From contig JAAVIA010000002.1 in the NCBI GenBank assembly GCA_014799405.1, forward strand, positions 1 to 42,855: DNA of 42,855 nt. Direction: 5' to 3'. Origin of the DNA: Lachnospiraceae bacterium. Its GTDB lineage: Bacteria > Bacillota > Clostridia > Lachnospirales > Lachnospiraceae. Made by a program: the position numbers and the translations under genes. The notes under the pieces were generated by a model. It saw only the letters and a program-made list of their open reading frames with translations. It made no database searches and was not told where the DNA came from. Positions 1 to 10,386 of the stretch are shown in pieces; position 1 is the stretch's first letter, and the number at the start of each line of letters is the position of its first letter.

Positions 1-296
1 GTTAAAAACCGTTTCCGGTTTCTTACTTCAGTTTAATCCGGGGCCAGTCATAAACTCCAGCTTATAACTTTCCCTGTTTTACTGTTTTGTGTTTCTGTTC
101 TTGAATTTTCTTTTTAAGAATCTTCAGGGTTAACATGTTATTAAGTTGTCATATGAACTCTATAAAAGTCAAAAAAATAAATCCCTGCGGTATTCATTTT
201 AAGGCTTTCTTCATGCTGTCCTTGCGACAGCTATTTGATAATAGCACAGTGATTTTTGAATGTCAACAGTTTTTTGGTAAAAAAATGGAATAAAAA

Positions 297-1088
297 TTAC
301 AATAATTTATTAAGCCCCGTTACCACCTTCATAAATACATTTTTTTCATATAATATAGTAAGTATTCTGCTGTCATCAATCTGTGAAAAGAACCAGTTTC
401 CCATTTGAGTACCAGAGATTATTGCCATAAGCACAAAGCATATCCACACTATAAAAAGCGCCTCAAAAAAACCAAACAGCATTCCACCTAATCGGTTTAT
501 GCCGCCAATTATAGGAATCTGCACAGCCACCGCTGATATAATACTTACAATTGCAAAAATAATAATAAGGAATGCAAAGTCCAGCACAAATGCCATTGCA
601 TTTATAATCATGTAACTTATATATGTGGAAATGTATTCGTAAAAGCTGGTTACTCCCAAGCTTTTTCTTGTATCATCATGGTTATTGTCCATAAGAGCAG
701 TTTTTATAAATTCGGGCACCCTCATTTTATTTATTATATTTACCTGCTGCACCTTTGCAGGGTCTACCTTCATAGCTTCATTGGTAACCTCCTCCACCAC
801 ATCTTCAGAAGCTACCCCAAGTTCATTTTTCAAATTTTCCTCAACATTTTCCTTCATCGTTTTTTCTATGACAGAGTATGCTTTTGCTTTGAAATATTCA
901 TCAACATTTGTATACTTTATAATCCCATCAGCAAGCATAGGAGAAAGGAAATATGACAAAAACAAGGACAGTACAAGCAGCACAAGCTTAAGTGCTGACC
1001 TGAACAGTCCATGTTTGTATCCTATAAATATACATACTATAAAAATAATTCCTACGATAGCAGCGAGATAATTCATCTTTTGCTCCAC
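297..1088 (-). CDS. CvpA family membrane protein
   Basis: ORF with N-terminal YKHGLFRSALKLVLLVLSLFLSYFLSP and several TM segments typical of CvpA-like proteins; start may be internal Met (MNYLAA). Confidence 0.75.
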   Translation of the reverse strand: MEQKMNYLAAIVGIIFIVCIFIGYKHGLFRSALKLVLLVLSLFLSYFLSPMLADGIIKYTNVDEYFKAKAYSVIEKTMKENVEENLKNELGVASEDVVEEVTNEAMKVDPAKVQQVNIINKMRVPEFIKTALMDNNHDDTRKSLGVTSFYEYISTYISYMIINAMAFVLDFAFLIIIFAIVSIISAVAVQIPIIGGINRLGGMLFGFFEALFIVWICFVLMAIISGTQMGNWFFSQIDDSRILTILYEKNVFMKVVTGLNKLL

Positions 1089-1097
1089 ATTTAACCT

Positions 1098-2354
1098 TTA
1101 CTCTTGTTCTGAAGGCTTATCCGATTTTAATTTTATGATTTCCGTAGCATCATCATATACAACAACATAGCTAAGCTTCTTTCCGCTTGGAACCATACTT
1201 AAAATTTTTCCTGATAATTTTCCGTCAAATTTTATACTTCCGTTTGTTCTTATAATTTTACAGCTTGCACCGCCCGTTACAATTATCTCCTTTTCGGCGG
1301 CATATATATTGTCATAACTAAATTCAATCTTTTTCGTAAATTTTTTGTTTCCCTTTGTATCATACACTTTCATCACATAGCTTGATTCCCCATCATCTGA
1401 TTTTTCCTCCTGAACAAAGCCTATGTAATCCTCACTATAAAAAATACTCCTTATTTCACCCTCAAATTCAATTTCTGCCTTTTCATTGGGTTTTTCCTTC
1501 ATGGAATATATGATTATACTGTTTGTTCCAAATGCGGCCATGGTATCGTTGCTGATAAACTGTACCTTAGGTACTACCTGTCCGTCAAGCTTGTAACCAC
1601 CCACCATTCTGTCGGCGTTGGCATTCTGCCCTACATCCCCCAGGTTATATGCGGCAAGATTATTCTGAACAGTGCCGGAGCTTACATTTATATAACTTGT
1701 AAATAATTTCTGACCGTCATTGGAAATGGTTATATCAAGAGGATAACCGCTCTTTCCTATGGTCGTCTGCATTTCATATATACTATCACCGTTTTTATCG
1801 TAAATATTCACATAATTTGTTTTTTCGCTTTCTAAAACAACGGCAAAGGCACCCTGATTGGCAACATCCACATCACAGATAGTGTATGGCATGGTAAGGC
1901 TGCTGACCTGTCCCTCCTCATTGAAAATGTAAACCTCATTGCCACTCATATCCGCAACCGCAGCATAATTTCCACTTGTTACAGCCATAGGCATTTTCAT
2001 ATTTACACCAGCTGTCCACACCACATTTCCGTTTGCATCAATATATGACACTCCATCAGGCGTATATTTAAGCAGATTACCACAAAACTGAACATACCCC
2101 GCAGTATTCTCATACTGAGTTTCATTTCTTTCCTGAACCTTATAGCCGTGGTATTCCCTGTTTAACAGAACAATAACACAGACTGCCGCAATAACGATTG
2201 CCAGCATAAAGACTGCCCGCTTTATACTTTTTTGTTTTCGTGCCCTGTAAGCCGCCTCTTTATTGTTTTTCAATGCCTCCTCAGAGCCACCCATGTATAC
2301 TATATTGTCCGTTTTATTACTTTTTTTATCCTTCATGTTATTCACCATATACAC
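1098..2354 (-). CDS. Membrane-anchored beta-propeller-like protein (DUF5711-like)
   Basis: One N-terminal TM helix followed by repeated beta-rich segments (YVQFCGNLLKYTPDGVSYIDANGNVVWTAG...). Confidence 0.6.
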   Translation of the reverse strand: MYMVNNMKDKKSNKTDNIVYMGGSEEALKNNKEAAYRARKQKSIKRAVFMLAIVIAAVCVIVLLNREYHGYKVQERNETQYENTAGYVQFCGNLLKYTPDGVSYIDANGNVVWTAGVNMKMPMAVTSGNYAAVADMSGNEVYIFNEEGQVSSLTMPYTICDVDVANQGAFAVVLESEKTNYVNIYDKNGDSIYEMQTTIGKSGYPLDITISNDGQKLFTSYINVSSGTVQNNLAAYNLGDVGQNANADRMVGGYKLDGQVVPKVQFISNDTMAAFGTNSIIIYSMKEKPNEKAEIEFEGEIRSIFYSEDYIGFVQEEKSDDGESSYVMKVYDTKGNKKFTKKIEFSYDNIYAAEKEIIVTGGASCKIIRTNGSIKFDGKLSGKILSMVPSGKKLSYVVVYDDATEIIKLKSDKPSEQE

Positions 2355-2394
2355 TTGAAACTAAAACATATCCATAATAGTATACATCTAAATG

Positions 2395-3654
2395 CTATCT
2401 TGCGTCAATTGCCGGAAGTAATATTTCGTCTCCCTCATATATGTTATCCTCCAAATCAATTTTGTTTGCTTTGGCAATATCCTCAGCATACACAACCGAG
2501 CCATACGCCTCATAAGCTATGGAGGAAAGCGTATCTCCCGCCTTTACCGTGTAGTATGTAGGATTTCCATTAGTCATTGCAGGAAGAGTCTGCTCTTTCA
2601 CTACATCCTCCTCCGTGTTTTCCGCAACTGTAGGTTTCTCGGCTTCCGTATTAATATCTGCCTGTTCCCCTGTCGTTTTGTCGGCATCTGTTACGGTTTC
2701 TTCCGAATCAGTATTTTTACCGGTCTGCTCAGTTGCAAGCACCTGTACCGTATCCTCATTTGCGTCCGCAGTAAGCTCAAGCCTGTTAATGGATATTTCC
2801 ATTTCCTTCATTTTATCATAATTGCTTATAACGGTTATTCCCATAGCAAGCATAACCAACACGACAAATGAGCTTGCTACATATATAAGGCTGATATTAT
2901 TATTTCTAGGCTCTTTCCCGTGGAAATTTTTTTCACGGTACTGCTTTATAAGCTCCTCATCCTTTCGGTGTATTTCGGTGTCCGTTTCCTCCTCCATACC
3001 TGTTTTCTTCTTTATTATGTAGCTCTGCATAGGCTCATTCTGCGCATAATATATATAATATCCCCTTTGCTTTACAAGCTGTCCTTTCTCATACATATAA
3101 AATGCATCCTCCGATTCCAGGGAATCGGTTACATATAAAACCTTATTTTTCCCTGAAAAATTTTCCACATGCATTTTCTCTATCTTTTCATTTACCGCAG
3201 TGGAAAAACCCATCCTCGAGAGAAACCATCCCACTACGGAAAGCTCCGGAAAGTTTTCTTTTATTTCCGCATATATTCCTGACCATACCTCCTGGTCAAA
3301 TTTACTCTCATCCATATCAAATTCAATATTCTGCGCATCCACTGCTCCACTTATGAATACAATGTCACCCACCTGTGAATGCTTCATTTCTCCAAGTAGT
3401 ATAGCTCCCCTTGCATGTGTGCTTCCCGGTCTTGATATATAATTAAGATATGTAACGACATAATCCTCTATGTAAATTCTTTTATTCCCGCAGGGATTTC
3501 CTATTTGTCTTATATTTTTCGGCAGCTTGATATTTTCGGCGGTTTCATTTGCATCGCTGTCTATGTCACCGTTTGCAACAGCTCTGCTGCTTTCTTCCTC
3601 CTTCTCCGCTTTTTCCTTTGACTTGTCATAGATGATTTCTATCATTCCTTCCAC
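2395..3654 (-). CDS. LysM domain-containing membrane protein
   Basis: C-terminal LysM motif TYYTVKAGDTLSSIAYEAYGSVVYAEDIAKANKIDLEDNIYEGDEILLP; central TM segment. Confidence 0.8.
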   Translation of the reverse strand: MEGMIEIIYDKSKEKAEKEEESSRAVANGDIDSDANETAENIKLPKNIRQIGNPCGNKRIYIEDYVVTYLNYISRPGSTHARGAILLGEMKHSQVGDIVFISGAVDAQNIEFDMDESKFDQEVWSGIYAEIKENFPELSVVGWFLSRMGFSTAVNEKIEKMHVENFSGKNKVLYVTDSLESEDAFYMYEKGQLVKQRGYYIYYAQNEPMQSYIIKKKTGMEEETDTEIHRKDEELIKQYREKNFHGKEPRNNNISLIYVASSFVVLVMLAMGITVISNYDKMKEMEISINRLELTADANEDTVQVLATEQTGKNTDSEETVTDADKTTGEQADINTEAEKPTVAENTEEDVVKEQTLPAMTNGNPTYYTVKAGDTLSSIAYEAYGSVVYAEDIAKANKIDLEDNIYEGDEILLPAIDAR

Positions 3655-3887
3655 CTCTCTCTAAAACTACTTGCTACATAGTGTAATAAAGAGAGAATAG
3701 CATGTCCCATACCATTACATAGTCAAATTGTGTCGCTTACCCTTTAATTTCAATCGCATGTTTTTTATATTTAGTTTTTCTTTCGACAACATGTATTTAT
3801 GGCCATTTGTTTAAATTTTTTTCAATTTGTCTACAATAGCTGCATATGCTAATAATAATCATTGGCCAAAGTAAAGCCGAGGTAACT

Positions 3888-4460
3888 ATGAACAATATTC
3901 TTCATGAAAATACAATAATGCAATATTTTGATACATTAAATAGCTATTCACATATAGAATTAGGAGATTTTATTTCAGAGCTTATGCCGGAGGACCTGAT
4001 TTCAAACTACACGCCGATTATACTCTGCATAGGAACAGACAGGGCTACAGGTGACTGCCTTGGCCCTCTTGTCGGTGACCAGCTTGTAAATTACGACAGC
4101 AGAATTAAGGTAATGGGCTGCCTTGAAACTCCTGTACACGCCTTAAACATACGGGAAACAATAAGTGAAATAAATATGAAGGTTGAAAATCCATTTATAA
4201 TTGCGGTGGATGCTGCCTTAGGGCAGGGCTGTCATGTAGGACATATTACAGTCAGCAATACCCCTATTTTTCCGGGCAAGGGTGTAAATAAAAAATTACC
4301 AGCGATAGGGGATATATCTATCACTGGTATCGTAAATGTTTCAAGTCATCACTCTGGTCTTTTACACAGCACAAGGCTTTATACTGTTGTCACACTGGCA
4401 AACTGTATAGCAGACGCCTTAAAGCATTCCATTGATTACTTTGACGTCTTACCCTTGTAG
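3888..4460 (+). CDS. yyaC: YyaC-like spore protein (germination protease-related fold)
   Basis: ILCIGTDRATGDCLGPLVGDQL, VHALNIRETI and IAVDAALGQGCHVGHITV motifs; start set at MNNILHEN after a GAGGT-like RBS (ORF opens at 3846). Confidence 0.8.
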   Translation: MNNILHENTIMQYFDTLNSYSHIELGDFISELMPEDLISNYTPIILCIGTDRATGDCLGPLVGDQLVNYDSRIKVMGCLETPVHALNIRETISEINMKVENPFIIAVDAALGQGCHVGHITVSNTPIFPGKGVNKKLPAIGDISITGIVNVSSHHSGLLHSTRLYTVVTLANCIADALKHSIDYFDVLPL

Positions 4461-5560
4461 AGACTAATTGCTTCGGAAACAGTAGCTGCCTGTCCCTCCT
4501 CCATAATGGCTATAAGGCTGCTAAGTTTCTCCTCTTTGCAAAGCTCCTCACCCAAATATGAGGCATACTGATTTGTAATCTGCAAAACCTTATCCGAATA
4601 CATCTTTTCGCCCTTGGCAATTTTTTCCTCGAGTTCCTTTTTTTCCGCCTTCATATCCTCAACGGTCTGGAGGCGTCTTCCATTTATCTCATCTATGATA
4701 AGCTGCTTGGTATCTGCTTCAAACGCCCTTAATGCCTCCTGTTTTTCTGCTCCTATTGTATCAGCCTCAGCATCAAGGTTTGCAAGCTTTTCATCATATG
4801 CATCTAAATTGTATGCACTTTCGTCCTTATCTTTATTTATGGAATTCTTGATGGCATCTGCCTGACGGTCATTAGCCTTCATTTTGTCTCTTATGTTTCT
4901 GCCCTGCTTTATAACATCACCATGACGTATCTTGGTAGTGTTGTACAGTGCAAAGTAAATTACAAGCTGTAAAATAACAAGACATGCCGCAATAAGCACA
5001 CACCAAAAGGCTACATTTATGTTCTTTTTTCCATCTAAGACAAAAGCTTTTACAAGTGCCGTTATACCTGCCGGAAGTCCTGCAAAGAAAAGCAGAAAAC
5101 AACCCAGCAAACCGAATACCTCTGCAATTCCTCTAGGCATAAACATGACGTAGTAAAGCTTTGTGGAGCAAAAAGACGGAACCTTATTTTTCTTAAATAA
5201 GGTTTTCATCTCTACCTCAAGCTCACGTGTATTTTTATGAATATGCTTTGTCTCATTATCGATTCGCTGATTTATTCTTTGGTTTTTCTTTTTGTCACGC
5301 TTTGAGGATACCTTTTTCTTGCGTGCCCGATTATCGTCCAGTCTCTCATCATATGTATTTGATATTTCCTGCTTACGCTTTTTAAGTGTAGCTGCGATTT
5401 CGTCAGCTATGGACTTTTCCTCTGCGGCAATATTTTTCGTAAGCCTTTTCTGATGTGCTCTCATCTTATCAAGCTCTGCCGCCATACTGTCACGTTTTAC
5501 GACCTCATCTCTGGCACCTATTAGGTAATCCTGTTTTTCGTTAAATACGTTTTGTGCCAT
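4436..5560 (-). CDS. Coiled-coil protein with two central TM helices, function unknown
   Basis: Long ORF, charged coiled-coil ends around hydrophobic VFGLLGCFLLFFAGLPAGITALV...FWCVLIAACLVILQLVIYFAL. Confidence 0.65.
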   Translation of the reverse strand: MAQNVFNEKQDYLIGARDEVVKRDSMAAELDKMRAHQKRLTKNIAAEEKSIADEIAATLKKRKQEISNTYDERLDDNRARKKKVSSKRDKKKNQRINQRIDNETKHIHKNTRELEVEMKTLFKKNKVPSFCSTKLYYVMFMPRGIAEVFGLLGCFLLFFAGLPAGITALVKAFVLDGKKNINVAFWCVLIAACLVILQLVIYFALYNTTKIRHGDVIKQGRNIRDKMKANDRQADAIKNSINKDKDESAYNLDAYDEKLANLDAEADTIGAEKQEALRAFEADTKQLIIDEINGRRLQTVEDMKAEKKELEEKIAKGEKMYSDKVLQITNQYASYLGEELCKEEKLSSLIAIMEEGQAATVSEAISLYKGKTSK

Positions 5561-5568
5561 GTTTATCC

Positions 5569-6693
5569 TTATCCCCTTCGGCGGTCTTTAAATGCACGGT
5601 CTCCGCTATTTCTGTACTCCTCGAGACGTTCCTGATCAACCTTAATACGGTTATCCATCGTCTTCATAATATCAACAATCTGATACTTTTTGTATACGCT
5701 GTTATTGCTCAAATCATAAATCTTGTTTGTTGTAAATCCAAGCACCATAGGCCTTAAAATATTATCAGTATTTTCAGTTATGACAAGACCCTTTTCCTTA
5801 TTAGTAAGCTCAATACAAACTCCCGGTGTAAGAATATTTATGCTCTTAATAAGTGCCCCAACGATTTCCTCACCATATTCCTTCTGATTTTTAAGCAAAT
5901 GCTTTATAGCCGCAATTTCAGATATGGATTCGCTGTTAAGCTTCATACATGTCATAGTGTCAAAAAGGTTTGCAACCTTAAGTATCTTGGTACTTTTAAA
6001 TATTTTGCCCTCATCGCCGTCATCACTGCCATATTCCATGCGGTGCATCTGTGCAACGATACGCTTCACTCCGCTGCTAAGTCCAAGCTCCGGACGTATA
6101 AGACCAAGTCCATCCGCCTGAAATTTTCTTACCATTACCATATCATTGGCATCATAATCATCATATTTATCCCTTACCCTGCTTGGAAGCAGAAGCTTGC
6201 CCGTATCATGCACAAGAGCTGCAAGCACAAGTTCTTCCTGCTCGTTAGGACCTATTCCCGCATGTGAAGAAATAAGCGCAGAAAGTATGGCTGTATTTAT
6301 CACATGCTTATATACATAATCCGTAGTACTTCTAAGATTCTGAGTAAATGAAATCTTATGGTCAAGCCTTCCGTAATTCGTAATGATTGCATGAGAAAGA
6401 CGCTTTAAATTTCTCGGTTCCCTACCTGCTATGAGGCTTTCAAGCTCCTCACGTATACTGAACACCGCCATAGTCTGGAATCTCTCGAAATCTAAATCCT
6501 CCTCTGTCATAGGCGGAACAGGCTCTGCCGGCTCAAGAATATAAAGTCCGAGAAGGCCGAAATTCTTCACACTCTCTATACCCTGCATAGTAAGTCCTGT
6601 ATTACGCTCATAAAGCAGCACACCTGTCTTATTGTAAATCGGCTTTGCTAAACGCATGCCGTATTTTAAGTCTTCAGCTTTTATAAAAAGCAT
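5569..6693 (-). CDS. HD-domain (HD-GYP-like) phosphohydrolase
   Basis: LVHDTGKLLLP HD motif, AQMHRMEYG, KILKVANLFDTMT; N-terminal region common to HD-GYP proteins. Confidence 0.75.
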   Translation of the reverse strand: MLFIKAEDLKYGMRLAKPIYNKTGVLLYERNTGLTMQGIESVKNFGLLGLYILEPAEPVPPMTEEDLDFERFQTMAVFSIREELESLIAGREPRNLKRLSHAIITNYGRLDHKISFTQNLRSTTDYVYKHVINTAILSALISSHAGIGPNEQEELVLAALVHDTGKLLLPSRVRDKYDDYDANDMVMVRKFQADGLGLIRPELGLSSGVKRIVAQMHRMEYGSDDGDEGKIFKSTKILKVANLFDTMTCMKLNSESISEIAAIKHLLKNQKEYGEEIVGALIKSINILTPGVCIELTNKEKGLVITENTDNILRPMVLGFTTNKIYDLSNNSVYKKYQIVDIMKTMDNRIKVDQERLEEYRNSGDRAFKDRRRG

Positions 6694-6864
6694 ATCGTAA
6701 CCTCCTCAAATAATTTAAAATGTGTACTTACGACATATTTCACTAATACTCCATGCTTCGCATGAAGCCACGCCCTAAGGTATCCACCGCCTTTGGCGGT
6801 ACCCCTTAGGACATATTTTAACATATCAAATGCCATAATACAACTAAAATACCTTTAATGAATT

Positions 6865-8535
6865 TTACTTTTTCATACGACCCGTTCTGTTTAATGCACT
6901 TATAAGAGCAAATGCCGATGCATCCACGATATCTGTTTTTATACCTGCACCCCATACAATTTTGTCAATTCCTTCAACCTCTATGCCCACATAGGCACAT
7001 GCCTGTGAGTTTGAACCAAGCTGAAGCGCATGCTCCTTGTAGGTTACAAGTGAGAATCTTATGTTAAAGTGCTTCATAATTGCGTTGCTGACCGCATCAA
7101 GCCTTCCGTTTCCATGTCCATGGTAAACCTTTTTCTCATTATCTACCTCAATCGTCACCTCCGCATCAATGCCGTCCACCTGCTTATAATGACATTCCAA
7201 AAGCTTTACGGGCTCACTGTGATTTACATACTCATCTTGGAATATGCCAAGTATTTCCTTAGGCGAAAGTTCCTTATGCTCATGGTCGGACACACCCTTG
7301 ACAGTGTAGCCAAAATCTTCCCTCATCTTTGCAGGCAGGTCAAAACCATATTTCTGCTCAAGAATGTAACCGATACCGCCCTTTCCGGACTGACTGTTTA
7401 TTCTTATAACGTCACCATCATATTTCCTGCCTATATCCTCAGGATTAAGCGGAAGATACGGCACCGTCCACATCTGCTGCGGGTCATCCTCCCTGAATTT
7501 CATTCCCTTTGCAATTGCATCCTGATGCGAGCCGGAAAATGCCGCAAATACAAGCTTGCCGGTATATGGTGAACGCTCGTATACGTGCATCCTTGTCAGT
7601 CTCTCGTAAATCTCTGTTGTTCTCGGTATGTCAGACAAATCAAGTTGCGGGTCAACCCCATGTGTAAACATATTCATGGCAAGCGTGATAATGTCCACAT
7701 TTCCTGTTCTCTCACCGTTTCCGAAAAGCGTACCCTCAATACGGTCCGCTCCTGCAAGTATTCCAAGTTCCGCATCCGCCACGCCACAGCCTCTGTCATT
7801 GTGCGGATGAAGGGATAAGATAACATTCTCTCTGTTATGAAAATTGTTGTTCATATATTCTATCTGACTTGCATATACATGAGGCAGCGACATTTCCACT
7901 GTTGCAGGCAGATTTATAATAACCTTTCTGTCAGGAGTAGGCTTCCATTCATCTATGACGGCATTACATACCTCAAGGGCATATTCAACCTCTGTTCCCG
8001 TAAAGCTTTCAGGTGAATACTCAAACTGATATTTGACACCATACTCATCTGCCAGCTCATTTAAAAGCTTCGCTCCGTCAGTTGCTATCTTAAGTATCTC
8101 CTCCTTAGACTTTTTGAACACCTGCGTTCTCTGTGCGTAGGAGGTAGAATTGTAAAGATGGACTATAACATTTTTAGCACCCTGCACTGCCTCAAAGGTT
8201 TTCTTTATAATGTGTTCCCTTGCCTGTGTAAGCACCTGAATCGTCACATCATCAGGAATGAGATTGTCCTCTATGAGTGTGCGGCAAAACGCATACTCAG
8301 TTTCGGATGCGGCAGGGAAGCCAACCTCTATTTCCTTAAAACCAACTCTTATAAGCTCTTTAAAAAACTCTATTTTCTCATCAAGGCTCATAGGAACGAT
8401 AAGTGCCTGATTGCCGTCCCTAAGGTCTACGCTGCACCATGCAGGCGCCTTGTCAATGTACTCTTTGTCAACCCAGCTTGTGCTCTTTACCGGCGGCATG
8501 TAATATCCGCGCTTGTAGTGTTCGTAATTTTTCAT
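6865..8535 (-). CDS. leuA: 2-isopropylmalate synthase
   Basis: WCSVDLRDGNQALIVPM, FKEIEVGFPAASETEYAF, LHPHNDRGCGVADAELG, GNGERTGNVD, plus C-terminal regulatory domain. Confidence 0.96.
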   Translation of the reverse strand: MKNYEHYKRGYYMPPVKSTSWVDKEYIDKAPAWCSVDLRDGNQALIVPMSLDEKIEFFKELIRVGFKEIEVGFPAASETEYAFCRTLIEDNLIPDDVTIQVLTQAREHIIKKTFEAVQGAKNVIVHLYNSTSYAQRTQVFKKSKEEILKIATDGAKLLNELADEYGVKYQFEYSPESFTGTEVEYALEVCNAVIDEWKPTPDRKVIINLPATVEMSLPHVYASQIEYMNNNFHNRENVILSLHPHNDRGCGVADAELGILAGADRIEGTLFGNGERTGNVDIITLAMNMFTHGVDPQLDLSDIPRTTEIYERLTRMHVYERSPYTGKLVFAAFSGSHQDAIAKGMKFREDDPQQMWTVPYLPLNPEDIGRKYDGDVIRINSQSGKGGIGYILEQKYGFDLPAKMREDFGYTVKGVSDHEHKELSPKEILGIFQDEYVNHSEPVKLLECHYKQVDGIDAEVTIEVDNEKKVYHGHGNGRLDAVSNAIMKHFNIRFSLVTYKEHALQLGSNSQACAYVGIEVEGIDKIVWGAGIKTDIVDASAFALISALNRTGRMKK

Positions 8536-8587
8536 AACTTTTACCTCCTTTTGGAAATATATTTTTTATAATTTAACTGTGTACCTG

Positions 8588-8945
8588 CAAAAAAATAAAC
8601 TTACATCTCTAATCTTTAGAGACGCAAGTTTTGCGCGGTACCACTCTAATTCATACATTAAATGTATGCACTTATCAGGATACGGACTCAGTCATATATC
8701 CTCCTGCTATAACGGTCAGGCTCCGTCCAAGTCTACTGATACCATCAGGTACCGTTCAACCGGCTGCTCCAAGGCGAGTTCGCATATATCACAACATCAC
8801 GAATGTCATAACATACAATCCACCAAATACTGTCTCACACCACCCGACAGCTCTCTGAAATCCGGTAAATTCCTACTATTCCTTTTCATCGCTTTTCCAT
8901 ATTTACAGGAAGCTTGCTTCCATTTAAGAAACTTTAACATATTTT
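8588..8945 (-). promoter_or_regulatory. T-box riboswitch (leucine) leader of leuA
   Basis: On minus strand: GATGAAAAGGAATAGTAG, AGAGAGC...GGTGTGAGAC, specifier region GAACTCGCCTTGGAG (CTC at 8776-8778), T-box AGAGTGGTACCGCG (8634-8647), then terminator hairpin AACTTGCGTCTCTA/TAGAGATGTAAGTT and T tract. Confidence 0.93.
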
Positions 8946-9050
8946 TTATTGAGTGTCAACACAAAATATGTTAATCTGTGATTATTAAAAACGAATGGAA
9001 TTTAGTTCATTTTAATATTTTTATAATTATATAACTACGGAGAAAAAAAT

Positions 9051-9725
9051 ATGCCACCAATATCAAACGACTGGGCATCTGCCCTTGCACCGGAATACAA
9101 AAAACAATATTACAGGGATTTATTTAATTTTATAGGACAGGAATATGCAACACGCCAAATTTTCCCGCCGGGCGATGACATATTCAACGCATTTCATCTC
9201 ACACCGCTTTCCGATGTAAAATGCGTCATTATAGGGCAGGACCCTTACCACGAGCCGGAGCAGGCTCACGGTCTTTGTTTTTCAGTAAAGCCGGGGGTTG
9301 ACATTCCCCCTTCCCTTGTAAATATTTACAAGGAGCTTGAGGAGGATATGGGCTGCTATATTCCAAATAACGGCTACCTTGTAAAGTGGGCAAAGCAGGG
9401 TGTACTTATGCTGAACGCCGTATTGACGGTGCGTGCGCATCAGGCAGCCTCCCATCAGGGTAAGGGTTGGGAGGAATTTACCGATGCAGCAATCCGTATT
9501 GTAAACGAGCAGGACAGACCGATTGTATTCCTTCTTTGGGGAAGCTTTGCCGGAAAAAAGGCGGCTATGCTGAATAATCCAAAGCACCTTATACTTAAGG
9601 CACCTCACCCGTCTCCTCTCTCGGCCTACAGAGGCTTTTTCGGCTGTAAGCATTTCAGCAGCACGAATGCATTTTTAGAGAAAAACGGCATTGCACCTAT
9701 AGACTGGCAGATAGAAAACATCTGA
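9051..9725 (+). CDS. ung: Uracil-DNA glycosylase (family 1)
   Basis: VIIGQDPYHEPEQAHGLCFSV, LLWGSFAGKKAAML, APHPSPLSAYRGFFGCKHFSSTN. Confidence 0.96.
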   Translation: MPPISNDWASALAPEYKKQYYRDLFNFIGQEYATRQIFPPGDDIFNAFHLTPLSDVKCVIIGQDPYHEPEQAHGLCFSVKPGVDIPPSLVNIYKELEEDMGCYIPNNGYLVKWAKQGVLMLNAVLTVRAHQAASHQGKGWEEFTDAAIRIVNEQDRPIVFLLWGSFAGKKAAMLNNPKHLILKAPHPSPLSAYRGFFGCKHFSSTNAFLEKNGIAPIDWQIENI

Positions 9726-9773
9726 CAACAGGCATTATCATAATTACTTTGATATTATCGGAAAGGAAACGGC

Positions 9774-10385
9774 ATGGAAATATATATTGTACGTCACGGA
9801 GAAACATTGTGGAATCAGGGAAAAAGGCTTCAGGGAAGCACAGACATAGAGCTTAATGAAAACGGCAGGGATTTGGCAATAAAAACAGGAATTGCATTAA
9901 AGAACACAAGAATTGATGTTATATATTCCAGTCCCTTAAAAAGGGCATACGAAACCGCTTCGCTTATAAGAGGCGACAGGGACATCTCCATAATAACCGA
10001 CGAAAGAATAAAGGAGCTTTCCTTCGGACATTTTGAAGGTGAAAGCTTTTCGGAGCTTTTAAAGAATGACAAGCTTACCTTTAAATATTTCTTCAAGCAG
10101 CCTCATTTATATGTGCCTGCCGATGACGGGGAAACGCTTGAACACTTAATAGAACGGGCAGGTAACTTTATGCAGGAGGTAATCGAACCACTGCAAAGTA
10201 AATACGAGCGTGTAATGATTGTAGCCCACGGTGCCTTAAACAAGGCAATCATGAGCTACATAAAAAAGCACTCTACCGAATATTTTTGGTCAGGCGGTCT
10301 TCAGGAAAACTGTAACGTCATAATTGTTGATTACTCAGACAGTGAATACAAAATAATAGACGAGACAAAGCTGTTTTACAGGTAG
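9774..10385 (+). CDS. Histidine phosphatase family protein
   Basis: IYIVRHGETLWNQGKRLQGSTDIELNENG and VMIVAHGA motifs. Confidence 0.9.
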   Translation: MEIYIVRHGETLWNQGKRLQGSTDIELNENGRDLAIKTGIALKNTRIDVIYSSPLKRAYETASLIRGDRDISIITDERIKELSFGHFEGESFSELLKNDKLTFKYFFKQPHLYVPADDGETLEHLIERAGNFMQEVIEPLQSKYERVMIVAHGALNKAIMSYIKKHSTEYFWSGGLQENCNVIIVDYSDSEYKIIDETKLFYR

Positions 10386-10386
10386 A

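Noticed and set aside
1-296. Possible RNA gene or leader in the first 296 bp
   Set aside because: AT-rich sequence with no ORF, tRNA or convincing hairpin that I could support
678-1071. Plus-strand ORFs opposite the CvpA gene (and many similar antisense ORFs in the track)
   Set aside because: They are antisense shadows of well-supported coding genes with no domain signal
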